This document shows, piece by piece, positions 47,534 to 56,287 of a stretch of DNA of 64,000 nt; the stretch's first letter is position 1; every line of letters starts with the position of its first letter. The notes below the pieces were generated by a model. That model was not told where the DNA came from, ran no database searches, and saw nothing but the letters and a program-made list of their open reading frames with translations. Source of the DNA: Rhodoferax lacus (GTDB lineage Bacteria > Pseudomonadota > Gammaproteobacteria > Burkholderiales > Burkholderiaceae_C); NCBI RefSeq assembly GCF_003415675.1, contig NZ_QFZK01000002.1, forward strand, positions 186,001 through 250,000, in the 5' to 3' direction. The position numbers and the translations under genes were made by a program.

Positions 47534-47581
47534 TTGGCAATTAAATTGCTAAAAACACCTTTTCAATAATTTTTTGGCAAT
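47534..47581 (+). promoter_or_regulatory. Candidate operator upstream of leuA: dyad plus repeated half-site
   Basis: TTGGCAATTAAATTGCTAA (47534-47552) is an inverted repeat with 9-base arms and one mismatch around a central A, and TTTGGCAAT recurs at 47573. The whole 143-bp AT-rich gap before leuA differs from its surroundings. Repeated dyads of this size fit a LysR- or Lrp-type regulator, but none is encoded beside it. Other meaning: simple AT-rich promoter DNA. Confidence 0.4.
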
Positions 47582-47652
47582 AGTCTGCGCTTCTTGTTGG
47601 CATACCATACTTCTTAGACGGCTTCGTATGCAAAGCCCAAGGAGTTTCACCC

Positions 47653-49389
47653 GTGTTAGCCCAGCCCGCCACCAAATACCGCGCCTTCCAGGGCATTCAG
47701 CTCACTGACCGCCAATGGCCCTCGCGCACCCTGACCAGCGCACCCCTGTGGATGAGCAGCGACCTGCGCGACGGCAACCAGTCGCTGTTTGAGCCCATGA
47801 ACGGCGAGCGCAAGATGCGCATGTTCCGCACCCTGTGCCAGGTGGGTTTCAAGCAGATTGAGGTGGCTTTCCCCAGCGCCTCGCAAACCGAGTTTGACTT
47901 TGTGCGCAGCCTGATTGAAGGCGGCAATATTCCGGCTGACGTCACCATCGAGGTGCTGACCCAATCGCGTGAACACCTGATACGCCGCACCATGGAGTCG
48001 CTCAAGGGCGCCCGCAGCGCCATCGTGCACGTGTACAACGCCACCGCCCCGGTGTTCCGCGAGGTGGTGTTTGGCATGCAAAAGGCCGAGATTGTGGAGA
48101 TGGCCCTGCAGTCGGTGCGCCTGATCAAGCAACTGGCCGCCGAGCAGCCCGAGACCGCCTTCACCCTGGAATACAGCCCCGAGGTCTTCAGCAGCACCGA
48201 GCCTGAATTTGCGCTGGAAATCTGCAACGCCGTGACGGCCGAGTGGGGCGCAACCCCTGCCAACAAGGTGATTCTGAACCTGCCTGCCACTGTGGAAGGC
48301 TCCACGCCCAACGTGTATGCCGACCAGATTGAGTGGATGCACCGCAACCTGGCGCGGCGCGACAGCGTCATCCTCAGCCTGCACCCGCACAACGACCGCG
48401 GCACCGCCGTGGCCGCTGCCGAGCTCGGCCTGATGGCCGGTGCCGACCGGGTGGAAGGCTGCCTGTTTGGCAATGGCGAGCGCACGGGCAATGTGGACAT
48501 CGTCACCCTGGCCCTCAACCTCTATACGCAGGGTGTAGCGCCCGGCCTGGACTTTTCCGACATCAACGCCGTGGCCCGCACGGTGGAGTATTGCAACCAG
48601 TTGCCCATCCACCCGCGCCACCCCTATGTGGGCGACCTGGTCTTTACGGCCTTTAGCGGCTCGCACCAGGACGCCATTAAAAAAGGCCTGGCCGCGCAAA
48701 AGCCGGACACGATTTGGGACGTGCCCTATATGCCCATTGACCCTGCCGACCTGGGCCGCAGCTACGACTCGGTGATCCGCGTCAACAGCCAGAGCGGCAA
48801 GGGCGGTATCGCCTACCTGATGGAGGTGGATTACGGCGTCGTGATGCCGCGGCGCCTGCAGGTGGAGTTTTCGGGCGAGGTGCAAAGCTACACCGACGCA
48901 CACGGCGGCGAGATGACGGCACAAGACATCTGGAAGCTGTTTGACGCCACCTACCTGCACGCTGCCAACGCCGGTGTGCGCTATGTGGACCACCATCTGT
49001 TTGAGGCTGCCGCCGTGGGCAGCATGCATGTGCAGGGCATTGAGCTGCATTTGGAGTCCCACGGCAAGCCGCTGCATCTCAAGGGCGCTGGCAACGGCCC
49101 TATTGATGCCGCCGTGCACGCCCTGCGCAGTGCGGGTATCGAGGTGCAGGTACGCAGCTTTGAAGAACGCTCCACCAAAGCCAGCCACCAGGGCGCGGAC
49201 GCCCAGGCCTGCGCCTTTCTGGAGCTGGCCGCGCAGGGTGCCGTCAACGCCAAGCAGGGTGAGCGCTTTGGCGTGGGGCTGGACAGCAACATCGTCACCG
49301 CCTCCATCAGGGCGCTGGTCAGCGGTGTCAACCGTCTGGGCCTGGCTGCAGCGGTTGCCCGTGTCGAAGTGGAAGACGCGGCTGCGTGA
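47653..49389 (+). CDS. leuA: 2-isopropylmalate synthase, long (actinobacterial/LeuA2) type
   Basis: 578 residues from the GTG at 47653, with AAGGAG eight bases ahead. The HMGL-like barrel (residues ~40-310) has [30 protein letters not shown], the metal-binding [16 protein letters not shown] and [11 protein letters not shown] linker and the LeuA dimerisation/leucine-feedback domain fill ~420-570. It joins acetyl-CoA and 2-oxoisovalerate as the first step of leucine synthesis. Length and sequence are of the long form common in Comamonadaceae. Its stop overlaps the next start. Confidence 0.95.
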   Translation: MLAQPATKYRAFQGIQLTDRQWPSRTLTSAPLWMSSDLRDGNQSLFEPMNGERKMRMFRTLCQVGFKQIEVAFPSASQTEFDFVRSLIEGGNIPADVTIEVLTQSREHLIRRTMESLKGARSAIVHVYNATAPVFREVVFGMQKAEIVEMALQSVRLIKQLAAEQPETAFTLEYSPEVFSSTEPEFALEICNAVTAEWGATPANKVILNLPATVEGSTPNVYADQIEWMHRNLARRDSVILSLHPHNDRGTAVAAAELGLMAGADRVEGCLFGNGERTGNVDIVTLALNLYTQGVAPGLDFSDINAVARTVEYCNQLPIHPRHPYVGDLVFTAFSGSHQDAIKKGLAAQKPDTIWDVPYMPIDPADLGRSYDSVIRVNSQSGKGGIAYLMEVDYGVVMPRRLQVEFSGEVQSYTDAHGGEMTAQDIWKLFDATYLHAANAGVRYVDHHLFEAAAVGSMHVQGIELHLESHGKPLHLKGAGNGPIDAAVHALRSAGIEVQVRSFEERSTKASHQGADAQACAFLELAAQGAVNAKQGERFGVGLDSNIVTASIRALVSGVNRLGLAAAVARVEVEDAAA

Positions 49390-49790
49390 TCTCGCACGTC
49401 AACATCGGCATCACGGATTTCGAGCGGGCCTTTGCCTTCTACAGCGCCGTGCTGCCGGAGCTGGGCCTGGTACTGAAGTTCAGCGAACCGGATAAGCCCT
49501 GGGCGGGTTGGGTCTCACCCGAGGCGCCTCGGCCATTGTTTCTGATTGCACGCCCCTTTGATGGCCAGCCGCACGCTGGGGGCAACGGCCAGATGGTGGC
49601 GCTGCAGGCCCGCACCCGGGCTGCGGTGGACCGCGTTTATGCCGAGGCCATGGCCCAAGGCGCGCGCAGCGAAGGCGCGCCGGGCCTGAGGGTGCATTAC
49701 CACGCCGACTACTACGGCGCCTACTTTCGCGATCTGGATGGCAACAAGCTGTGCGTGTGTTGCCACGCGGCCGAGAGCACGGCTTCTTAG
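49386..49790 (+). CDS. VOC (glyoxalase/bleomycin-resistance superfamily) protein
   Basis: 134 residues starting with GTG at 49386, sharing GTGA with the leuA stop, so translationally coupled. [27 protein letters not shown], then [18 protein letters not shown] and [17 protein letters not shown] give the beta-alpha-beta-beta-beta repeats with H, H and E/D-type metal positions. The substrate is unknown. Coupling to leuA may be only positional. Confidence 0.85.
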   Translation: MISHVNIGITDFERAFAFYSAVLPELGLVLKFSEPDKPWAGWVSPEAPRPLFLIARPFDGQPHAGGNGQMVALQARTRAAVDRVYAEAMAQGARSEGAPGLRVHYHADYYGAYFRDLDGNKLCVCCHAAESTAS

Positions 49791-49798
49791 CGATAGAA

Positions 49799-49819
49799 GG
49801 GTGCCCGGGAGCGGCACCC
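49799..49819 (+). terminator. Probable stem-loop terminator between the VOC and PhnA-like genes
   Basis: GGGTGCC (49799-49805) pairs perfectly with GGCACCC (49813-49819) around a 7-base loop. It lies nine bases after the VOC stop. A T-run does not follow directly, so it may act with Rho or in both directions for the convergent genes. Confidence 0.4.
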
Positions 49820-49826
49820 TGAGGGC

Positions 49827-50162
49827 CTATGCCTTTTTCAAAAAGCAGGCCTTCAGCATAAAGCTGCCGCCGTCCATCTTGCAGTCCACCTCGTGGTCGC
49901 CACCCACCAGGCGGATGCTTTTGACCTTGGTGCCCATTTTCAGCACGGTCGAGCTGCCCTTGACCTTCAGGTCCTTGATCAGCACCACCGCATCGCCGTC
50001 TTGCAGCACCTGGCCGTTGGAGTCTCTCACTACCGCATCGGCATCGTCTTCCGAAGCAGCGGCGGCTTGCGGCCACTCAAAGCCGCAATCGGCGCAGACA
50101 AAGTTGGTGCCATCGGGGTAGGTGTTTTCCAGTGTGCACTGGGGGCAGGCGGGTGTGGTCAT
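49827..50162 (-). CDS. PhnA/YjdM-family zinc-ribbon protein
   Basis: 111 residues from the ATG at 50162 (MTTPACPQC). The two CxxC pairs CPQC and CADC make an N-terminal zinc ribbon. The C-terminal KGSSTVLKMGTKVKSIRLV and HEVDCKMDGGSFMLKACFLKKA is the conserved PhnA domain. Despite the name, members of this family are not tied securely to alkylphosphonate use. It converges on the VOC gene. Confidence 0.9.
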   Translation of the reverse strand: MTTPACPQCTLENTYPDGTNFVCADCGFEWPQAAAASEDDADAVVRDSNGQVLQDGDAVVLIKDLKVKGSSTVLKMGTKVKSIRLVGGDHEVDCKMDGGSFMLKACFLKKA

Positions 50163-50432
50163 AGTGGGGCTCAACAAGAGAATGGGTTACTGGACGCTCG
50201 GGTCCAGGCTGCAGGCGTGGAATACGTCGTCACGCTTGCACAGCAGTCTGGTGGACGCTGGGCACCTGGTGACCAGCACGTTGCGGTCCCTCATGATATC
50301 GTTTGATCTGTCGGCGTTCAGAGTACCCCTCGCCTCAATCTTGCTGCCGATTGGATGCATTTCCCGGTCGGGGACCTCTGCGCTTTTATCAGCAATGAAT
50401 TGCGGATACCCAAAAATTCGAAGGTGGCAAAT

Positions 50433-50921
50433 ATGGGAATTGGTGGGCCGAAATTGAATGTTGGAACAGCCTTCAGGATTGCTGTGTTGTCTATGGCCTG
50501 CCTGATGACTGCAAAGGCGCATGCTGAATGGAAAGTCCTGACGGTCAACTTCGACAAGACAGTCACTATCTGGGTCGAGTCCTCATCCATGAAGAGGCGT
50601 GACGACTATGTTTTCGCCTGGGTGATCTACGACCGCGAAGATGCAGCAGAGGACGGTGCAATGTCCTCCAAGGCCCTGAACCAGTACGATTGCGCTAACC
50701 GCCAGGCCCGCACTTGGCTGCAAAGCGTCTATACCAAATCAATGGCGGGCGGTGAGCGCATGACACCGCGGCGCAAGGCGCAGTGCGAGGCTGGTGATTC
50801 CCTGGAAATCCGCCTGGACGACGATTGCGCCCAGACCTGGAAGCCGGTTATGAACCGCACGACCGGTTCAGACATTCTGAAGGAGCTGTGCGTGGGGCAG
50901 GCGGCTTACGTTTACCGGTAG
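50433..50921 (+). CDS. Secreted protein resembling surface-adhesin E family
   Basis: 162 residues from the ATG at 50433 (MGIGGPKLNVGTAF), which has AAGGTGG five bases ahead. A frame to 50355 upstream is not needed. The signal peptide ends near AHA|EW. EWKVLTVNFDKTVTIWVESSSMKRRDDYVFAWVIYDRED is the pattern seen in adhesin-E-like proteins, with four or more Cys later (YDCANRQ, AQCEAG, DDCAQ, ELCVG) for disulphides. A role in adhesion is family-level inference. Confidence 0.65.
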   Translation: MGIGGPKLNVGTAFRIAVLSMACLMTAKAHAEWKVLTVNFDKTVTIWVESSSMKRRDDYVFAWVIYDREDAAEDGAMSSKALNQYDCANRQARTWLQSVYTKSMAGGERMTPRRKAQCEAGDSLEIRLDDDCAQTWKPVMNRTTGSDILKELCVGQAAYVYR

Positions 50922-51059
50922 CCGTTTGACAGGTGCGGGTTGGCACGTGCGCCGCTGGCATGCACAAGGAGGGAAAGTAACGGCAAACTCAGTCTCTTCA
51001 TGTCAGTTGTCTTCGCCGTTGGCTCGAATGAACGATTGCCAATGCAGTTTCACAGCGTA

Positions 51060-51977
51060 TCAAAGTGCTTGCAAGCACCTGCTGATGCGCAATTGCCCGC
51101 CGCTGCAGCGCTCAATGCCTGCCAGATCGCAGCGCGACTGCACCTGGTCAAAGCCCGCCTGCAGCAGCAGGACGCGCACCGCCTCGGCCTGGTCATAGCC
51201 ATGCTCCAGCAGCAGCCAGCCGCCAGGCAGCAGGTGGGCAGAGGCTTGGTCGATGATGGTGCGCAGGTCATTCAATCCATCCGCACCACTTGCCAGCGCC
51301 TGCAAGGGCTCGTGGGTGAGGGCGGCCAGATGCTCGTCCTCGGCGGCTATGTAGGGCGGGTTGGAGACTATGAGCTGGAAGCTGCCTTTCAAACCGGCCA
51401 GCCAGCTGCCCTGGTGAAACTGCACATCCAGCGTCAGCCGCGCGGCATTGGCACGTGCTACGGCCAGTGCGTCGGTGCTGAAATCCAGGGCGTGTACCTG
51501 CCACAAGGGGCGGCTGTGCTTGAGGGCCATTGCGATGGCGCCGCTGCCGGTGCCCAGGTCGATTGCGGCGGGCTGTGCGTGGGCCGTGGGTGACGTACTT
51601 TCGGCGGATGCAGATGCAGATGCAGATGTGGGTGTCGTTGACGGCGTGCTGTGCAGGCTGTCCATGGTTTCCAGCGCCCAGTCCACCAGGGTTTCGGTGT
51701 CGGCGCGCGGGTCCAGCACGCGCACGTCCACGGCCAGCGTCAGGCCGTAAAACTCTTTCAAGCCGGTGATGTAGGCCAGCGGCTCTCCCGCCGCCCGGCG
51801 CTGGGCCACGGTTTGCAACAGTGCCTCGGCCTCGGCGGGCATGGCGTCCGTGCCGTGGGCCAGCAGCCAGGCCCGCTCGCTGCTGGCGCGGCCCAGCGCG
51901 TGCAGCACCAGCAACTGCGCGTCCAGCCGCTCCAGCCCCAACGACTGGCCGTAGCGCACCGCCTCGTCAATGCGCAT
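51060..51977 (-). CDS. prmC: Release-factor glutamine methyltransferase, with an unusual Ser/Ala/Thr insert
   Basis: 305 residues. The N-terminal helical domain (residues 1-75) is followed by GEPLAYITGLKEFYGL and DPRADTETLVDWAL. The SAM motif IDLGTGSGAIAMAL (~140) and the catalytic NPPY in IVSNPPYIAAEDEHL (~205) are intact. It methylates the GGQ glutamine of the release factors, including PrfA encoded next. Between ETLVDWALETM and the SAM motif there is an insert of ~28 residues, rich in Ser, Thr, Ala and Pro. It follows prfA by 57 bases in the hemA-prfA-prmC operon. Confidence 0.94.
   Translation of the reverse strand: MRIDEAVRYGQSLGLERLDAQLLVLHALGRASSERAWLLAHGTDAMPAEAEALLQTVAQRRAAGEPLAYITGLKEFYGLTLAVDVRVLDPRADTETLVDWALETMDSLHSTPSTTPTSASASASAESTSPTAHAQPAAIDLGTGSGAIAMALKHSRPLWQVHALDFSTDALAVARANAARLTLDVQFHQGSWLAGLKGSFQLIVSNPPYIAAEDEHLAALTHEPLQALASGADGLNDLRTIIDQASAHLLPGGWLLLEHGYDQAEAVRVLLLQAGFDQVQSRCDLAGIERCSGGQLRISRCLQAL
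51607..51628 (+). repeat. Short tandem repeat GATGCA inside prmC
   Basis: GATGCA occurs 3.7 times in a row. On the coding (minus) strand it adds alternating Ser-Ala residues to the insert between the two PrmC domains. The count is in phase (6-base unit), so slippage changes length by two residues without a frameshift. Confidence 0.75.
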
Positions 51978-52034
51978 GCCGCGCTCCGAAGCGGGTGAGA
52001 AGGTGAACGCAGATGGGCATGCCGGTGCAAAGAA

Positions 52035-53153
52035 TCAGGCGTTGAGTTCCAGCGCCGCCATTTGCTGCGCGGCCTCATAGGCCTGCAGTGCGTCGATCAC
52101 GTCAATGAGGTCGCCCTCCATGATGTTCAGCAGCTTGTACAGGGTCAGGTTGATGCGGTGGTCCGACAGGCGGCCCTGCGGAAAGTTGTAGGTGCGTATG
52201 CGGTCACTGCGGTCACCGCTGCCCACCAGGCTCTTGCGTTCGGCCGCATCCTTGGCGGCGCGCTCGGAGCGGTCTTTTTCGTGGATGCGGGCGGTCAGTA
52301 CCTTGAGGGCTTGGGCCTTGTTGCTGTGCTGGCTACGCCCGTCCTGGCATTCGGCCACGATGCCGGTGGGCAGGTGGGTGATGCGCACGGCCGAGTCGGT
52401 TTTGTTGATGTGCTGGCCACCGGCGCCGCTGGCGCGGTAGGTGTCAATGCGCAGGTCGGAAGGGTTGATTTTGATGGCCTCGGCCTCATCCTGCTCGGCC
52501 AGTACGGCCACGGTACAGGCGCTGGTGTGGATGCGCCCTTGGGTTTCGGTGGCGGGTACCCGTTGCACGCGGTGGCCGCCGGACTCGAACTTCAGCATGC
52601 CATAGGCGCCGCAGGCTCCGCCACTGGTCATCACCGTGCCTTCGATGCGCAGCACCACTTCCTTGTAGCCGCCGAGCTCGCTCTCCGACGCGCTCATGAT
52701 CTCGGTCTTCAGACCCTGGGCATCGCAAAAGCGGGTGTACATGCGCGCCAGGTCCGCCGCAAACAGGGCCGATTCATCGCCCCCCGTGCCGGCACGGATT
52801 TCCACAAAGGCCGGACGCTGGTCGTCCGGGTCTTTGGGCAAGAGCATGCGCTGCAACTCCAGCTCCAGTTGGGCCAGCTCGGCGGTGGCGCCGTCAATTT
52901 CTTCCTGTGCCATCTCGGCCATGTCGGCGTCGTCGCTGGAGCCCGCCAGCATCTCCTGGCCCGCTGCCAGGTCAGCTTCACGCTGCTGGTAGCGCGCCCA
53001 GCGGCTGGCCACAGCGCCCACTTCGGTGTGCTCGCGTGAGAGGGCCAGAAACTGCTTCATGTCCTGCATGATGTCTTCGCGCGAGAGCAGGAATTCCAGC
53101 TCGCCCAGGCGGTCGGCAAAGCGGGAGAGTTGTTGGCGTAAAAAGGGTTTCAT
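52035..53153 (-). CDS. prfA: Peptide chain release factor 1
   Basis: 372 residues from the ATG at 53153 ([20 protein letters not shown]). Codons to 53204 are not family-like. RF1 codon-recognition region [15 protein letters not shown] and the catalytic GGQ in [21 protein letters not shown] (~residue 240) are intact. It terminates translation at UAA/UAG. It is the middle gene of hemA-prfA-prmC, with 72 bases to hemA upstream. Confidence 0.97.
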   Translation of the reverse strand: MKPFLRQQLSRFADRLGELEFLLSREDIMQDMKQFLALSREHTEVGAVASRWARYQQREADLAAGQEMLAGSSDDADMAEMAQEEIDGATAELAQLELELQRMLLPKDPDDQRPAFVEIRAGTGGDESALFAADLARMYTRFCDAQGLKTEIMSASESELGGYKEVVLRIEGTVMTSGGACGAYGMLKFESGGHRVQRVPATETQGRIHTSACTVAVLAEQDEAEAIKINPSDLRIDTYRASGAGGQHINKTDSAVRITHLPTGIVAECQDGRSQHSNKAQALKVLTARIHEKDRSERAAKDAAERKSLVGSGDRSDRIRTYNFPQGRLSDHRINLTLYKLLNIMEGDLIDVIDALQAYEAAQQMAALELNA

Positions 53154-53225
53154 GGGATTTTGGAATACAGAAGAACAAGAACACCGCCTGTCGATGGCGG
53201 CCACAGCGGCGGCAGGGCAGCCCCG

Positions 53226-54485
53226 CTAACGTTCTTTGCGCAGGAAGAAGTGTTCGATGGCGTTGGCGGCGCGCTCGCGCGCCTGGGCATCGCCCGTGCG
53301 CAACTCGGCCATGGCGCCGTGCAGCATCTTTTGGGTGAGGCCCCGGGCCAGCGCTTCCAGGGTGGCGTCCACATCACCGCCTCGGGCCAGCGCCTTGCGC
53401 GCCTTCGCCAGTTCGCCGGCACGCCACTGGTCCGCCTGGGCGTTGAGCTGCTGAATCAGGGGCACAGCATTGCGCTGCTCGATCCAGTGCATAAAGCTTT
53501 GCACGCCGGCATCCACAATCGCCTCGGCCTGGGCCACTGCCGCCTGGCGGCTGGCCTGGGCGGTTTGCACAACACCGGCCAGGTCGTCCACGGTGTACAG
53601 GTACACGTCACCCAGGGCCTTGACCTCGGGTTCGATGTCGCGAGGCACAGCCAGGTCCACCATGAACATGGGGCGGTGGCGACGTTTCTTGAGGGCACGC
53701 TCCACAGCACCCAGGCCGATGATGGGCAAGGTGCTGGCGGTGCAGCTGATGATGGCGTCGAACTCGTGCAGGCGGTCTGGCAGGTCGGCCAGGCGCATCA
53801 CCTCGGCGCCAAAGCGCACGGCCAGCTTTTCACCGCGCTCCAGGGTGCGGTTGGCTATGGCCATCGATTTCGGATTCTTGGCGGCAAAGTGGGTGGCGCA
53901 CAGCTCGATCATTTCGCCCGCGCCCACAAACAGCACCTTCACCTGGGCCAGGTCTTCAAACAATTGGCCCGAGAGGCGCACGGCCGCTGCGGCCATGCTG
54001 ATGGAGTGCGCGCCGATTTCGGTGGAAGTGCGTACTTCCTTGGCCACGGCAAACGAGCGCTGGAACAACTGCGACAGGGTGGTGCCCAAGGCACCGGCGG
54101 CGTCGGCGGCACGGACCGCGTCCTTGATCTGCCCCAGAATTTGCGGCTCGCCCAGCACCATGGAGTCCAGCCCGCTGGCCACACGGAAGGCGTGGCGTGC
54201 GGCCTCATCGCCTTCCAGGTGGTAGGTGTGGGAGCGCAGTTCGTGGGTGGATACGCCGCCGCTCTGGGCCAGCCAGGCCAACGTCTGCTCCATGGCGGCT
54301 TCGTCGCCGGCGCAGTAGATTTCGGTGCGGTTGCAGGTGGAGACAATGGCCGCTTCCGGATTGCGGGCCAGCGAATCGCGCAGGGCCTGCAGATGGGGCT
54401 CCACCTTGTCCATGGCGAACGCAAACCGGCCCCGCATGTCCAGCGGTGCGGTGGTGTGGTTGATTCCTAATGCCCAGACTGCCAT
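53226..54485 (-). CDS. hemA: Glutamyl-tRNA reductase
   Basis: 419 residues. [21 protein letters not shown], the active-site Cys in STCNRTEIY (~residue 50), and [21 protein letters not shown], then [12 protein letters not shown] and [18 protein letters not shown] [10 protein letters not shown] for NADPH binding. The C-terminal dimerisation domain ends at FFLRKER. It reduces Glu-tRNA to glutamate-1-semialdehyde, the first committed step of C5 heme synthesis. It leads the minus-strand operon hemA-prfA-prmC. The gap to the divergent gene at 54564 is 78 bases. Confidence 0.97.
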   Translation of the reverse strand: MAVWALGINHTTAPLDMRGRFAFAMDKVEPHLQALRDSLARNPEAAIVSTCNRTEIYCAGDEAAMEQTLAWLAQSGGVSTHELRSHTYHLEGDEAARHAFRVASGLDSMVLGEPQILGQIKDAVRAADAAGALGTTLSQLFQRSFAVAKEVRTSTEIGAHSISMAAAAVRLSGQLFEDLAQVKVLFVGAGEMIELCATHFAAKNPKSMAIANRTLERGEKLAVRFGAEVMRLADLPDRLHEFDAIISCTASTLPIIGLGAVERALKKRRHRPMFMVDLAVPRDIEPEVKALGDVYLYTVDDLAGVVQTAQASRQAAVAQAEAIVDAGVQSFMHWIEQRNAVPLIQQLNAQADQWRAGELAKARKALARGGDVDATLEALARGLTQKMLHGAMAELRTGDAQARERAANAIEHFFLRKER

Positions 54486-54563
54486 ACGTTGTGTTGCGGA
54501 TTATAAAATCCCGTTCTTCCCTGTTCCAATGGGGTTCGTTCTTATTGCGGACCCAATCACACC

Positions 54564-54842
54564 ATGAGCCTGCTCGGCTTGCTAGACCATCTGCTGAATT
54601 TCATCGCACCCGCCTTGGTGGTCGGCCTGTTGGTGGCGGCCCTGGCGCCACTGGTCATGAAAAAGGCACGTCCCCATCATACTTGGCTCACCCAGGCTGC
54701 TATAAATTCTGTAGCTTGCGGCCTGACCCTGCTGGCCGGGCTGCTGGTCTTTGGCCGCGACGGCAAGATGCTCACCTATGCCGCCATGGTGCTGGTCTGC
54801 GCCAGCTGCCAGTGGTTTGCCGCCAAGGCCTGGCGTGGCTGA
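54564..54842 (+). CDS. Small three-helix membrane protein, unknown
   Basis: 92 residues. Three hydrophobic helices: residues ~10-30 (FIAPALVVGLLVAALAPLV), ~47-62 (SVACGLTLLAGLLVF) and ~70-85 (MLTYAAMVLVCASCQWF). Small membrane proteins of this type are often seen divergent to hemA in Burkholderiales. No function is known. The GNAT gene follows after 27 bases. Confidence 0.65.
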   Translation: MSLLGLLDHLLNFIAPALVVGLLVAALAPLVMKKARPHHTWLTQAAINSVACGLTLLAGLLVFGRDGKMLTYAAMVLVCASCQWFAAKAWRG

Positions 54843-54869
54843 GCTCCTGGCTGTATCGGGTTCCTGCGC

Positions 54870-55373
54870 ATGGCACTAGCCTTTGTGCCTGCTGGCGCGC
54901 AGCACGTTGCAGTGCTGCAGTCCTTCATTCTGGACCACGGTGCCAACGTCTGGAACTGGCTTCCCGAGGACGGCATTGCGGGGCACATGCAGGACATTGC
55001 TGCCGAAAAGGCCCATGGCGTGCTGGCCATGGACGGTGACCAGTTGGTCGGCGCGGTCACTTATTGCTCGACCCTTGATTTTTCCCGTTACCAGTCTGCG
55101 CAGCGCCAAGACGCCCCACACGGCTACATCTGTGAGGCCGTGGTGCGGCGTGACCAGGTCGGGCGCGGCCTGGGCGCACAGTTGCTGGCGCGTGCGGTTC
55201 AGGCCTTGCAAGGGCTGGGTCTGCAGGAAATCTACATAGACCGGCACGAAGAAAACGCAGCCTCCGCCGGGATGATGCGCAAGGCGGGCTTTGTGGAGTT
55301 AGCCACCTTTGCCGAGCCTGCCCGCAGGCCGCATGGCTCGGGGCGCACGACGGTGTGCCGACTTTTGGCTTAA
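54870..55373 (+). CDS. GNAT-family N-acetyltransferase
   Basis: 167 residues. The acetyl-CoA motif A R-x-x-G-x-G is seen as VVRRDQVGRGLGAQLLARAVQALQGLG (residues ~90-115). YIDRHEENAASAGMMRKAGFVELA is motif B. The acceptor is unknown. The stop overlaps the stop of the convergent XRE gene by four bases. Confidence 0.85.
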   Translation: MALAFVPAGAQHVAVLQSFILDHGANVWNWLPEDGIAGHMQDIAAEKAHGVLAMDGDQLVGAVTYCSTLDFSRYQSAQRQDAPHGYICEAVVRRDQVGRGLGAQLLARAVQALQGLGLQEIYIDRHEENAASAGMMRKAGFVELATFAEPARRPHGSGRTTVCRLLA

Positions 55374-55633
55374 GGCGCGGCGCTATTGATACTGTCAGCG
55401 CCACCGGAACTTGCCGGGCGCGTTGTGTCACCCGCCACGTATTCCAGAATATCCCCGGGTTGGCAATTCAGCACGGCGCAAATGCGCTCCAGCGTGTCAA
55501 AGCGCACTCCCTTGACCTTGCCGGATTTGAGCAGCGAGATGTTCTGCTCGGTAATGCCCACGAGCGGCGCCAGGTCGCGCGAGCGCATCTTGCGCCGGGC
55601 CAGCATCACATCGAGATTGACAACAATGGGCAT
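55370..55633 (-). CDS. XRE-family regulator (YozG-like)
   Basis: 87 residues from the ATG at 55633, which shares a base with the stop of the upstream gene. The helix-turn-helix is MPIVVNLDVMLARRKMRSRDLAPLVGITEQNISLLKSGKVKGVRFDTLERICAVLNCQPGDILEY in outline, with no sensor domain beyond a short tail. Small HTH proteins of this type commonly accompany a DUF2975 membrane protein, the next gene upstream. It is likely to repress the pair via the operator at 56248. Confidence 0.88.
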   Translation of the reverse strand: MPIVVNLDVMLARRKMRSRDLAPLVGITEQNISLLKSGKVKGVRFDTLERICAVLNCQPGDILEYVAGDTTRPASSGGADSINSAAP

Positions 55634-56211
55634 TAGACAAAGCTCCGGTTTTCTTCTGCCATTTCCATGGTCCAAGCAAAGACGTAGGCAAACATCAGCA
55701 GCGCCAGGCAGAACAGCACGGCCAGCAGGTCCACGTTCTGGAAGCGCCATTTCCAGACCTGCTCAGCCACAGGCAGGTGGGCTGTGAGTAAAAAGCTTTG
55801 CAACGGGCGAGCCAGCTGCGCAAAGCCTTCACAGGCAATGGCGAACCAGGCGCACATTGAAATATGGCGGGCTGCAGCGCCGCTCCAGCGCGCCGGTTGG
55901 CCCAGGTACCCCAGGAATTTCCAGCCTTGCACCACGGACACCAAGAGCAAAGCCCAGGCAATCAAGTCCAGAGCCAGCGCGCCAAGCCTTTGGGATGCAC
56001 CCATGGCGGACAGGTCGCGGCCTATGAAGCTTCCGAAGTGCCGTGTCACCTTGTCTGCATCCATCCACCAATTCAGGATGTTCCACAACATCCAGAGGGC
56101 ATACCCGGCGCTTGCCAAGCGCATCAGGTGTGCCACGCGCTGCAGCTTTTGAATAGCAGGGTGTTGAAAAGTGCTTGTGCCGATCTTGGTCGGCTCTTGC
56201 TGGGTCTGCAT
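55633..56211 (-). CDS. DUF2975-family membrane protein
   Basis: 192 residues from the ATG at 56211 (MQTQQEPTKIGTS), which has GGAG seven bases ahead. Four hydrophobic helices: ~35-52, ~85-105 (LALDLIAWALLLVSVV), ~130-145 and ~165-185. It precedes a YozG-like regulator, the standard partner of DUF2975 proteins. The pair resembles membrane-linked transcription control units, but the signal is unknown. The gene is led by a strong promoter. Confidence 0.8.
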   Translation of the reverse strand: MQTQQEPTKIGTSTFQHPAIQKLQRVAHLMRLASAGYALWMLWNILNWWMDADKVTRHFGSFIGRDLSAMGASQRLGALALDLIAWALLLVSVVQGWKFLGYLGQPARWSGAAARHISMCAWFAIACEGFAQLARPLQSFLLTAHLPVAEQVWKWRFQNVDLLAVLFCLALLMFAYVFAWTMEMAEENRSFV

Positions 56212-56241
56212 GGCAATCTCCAATTAAGTTGCGATGCGACA

Positions 56242-56271
56242 ATTATGTATTGTTTAACAATAAAAAATCAA
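56242..56271 (-). promoter_or_regulatory. Promoter with a perfect palindrome in the spacer, ahead of the DUF2975-XRE pair
   Basis: Read on the minus strand: -35 TTGATT (56271-56266), an 18-base spacer and -10 CATAAT (56247-56242), 31 bases ahead of the ATG. The spacer holds TATTGTTTAACAATA (56248-56262), a perfect 15-base inverted repeat with a central base. A dimeric repressor bound there would cover both promoter boxes. The encoded XRE protein is the natural candidate. Confidence 0.65.
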
Positions 56272-56287
56272 CTCAATGAAATATTTT

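Noticed and set aside
47656..49188. 510-codon open frame on the minus strand
   Set aside because: Antisense of leuA, same His/Gly/Val bias and no family motif.
50187..50522. Minus-strand frame ending at 50187, rich in Cys/Arg (RCPASTRLLCKRDD)
   Set aside because: It might be the 3' end of a lost gene, but it lacks a start, a family and a ribosome site, and partly overlaps the supported plus-strand gene.
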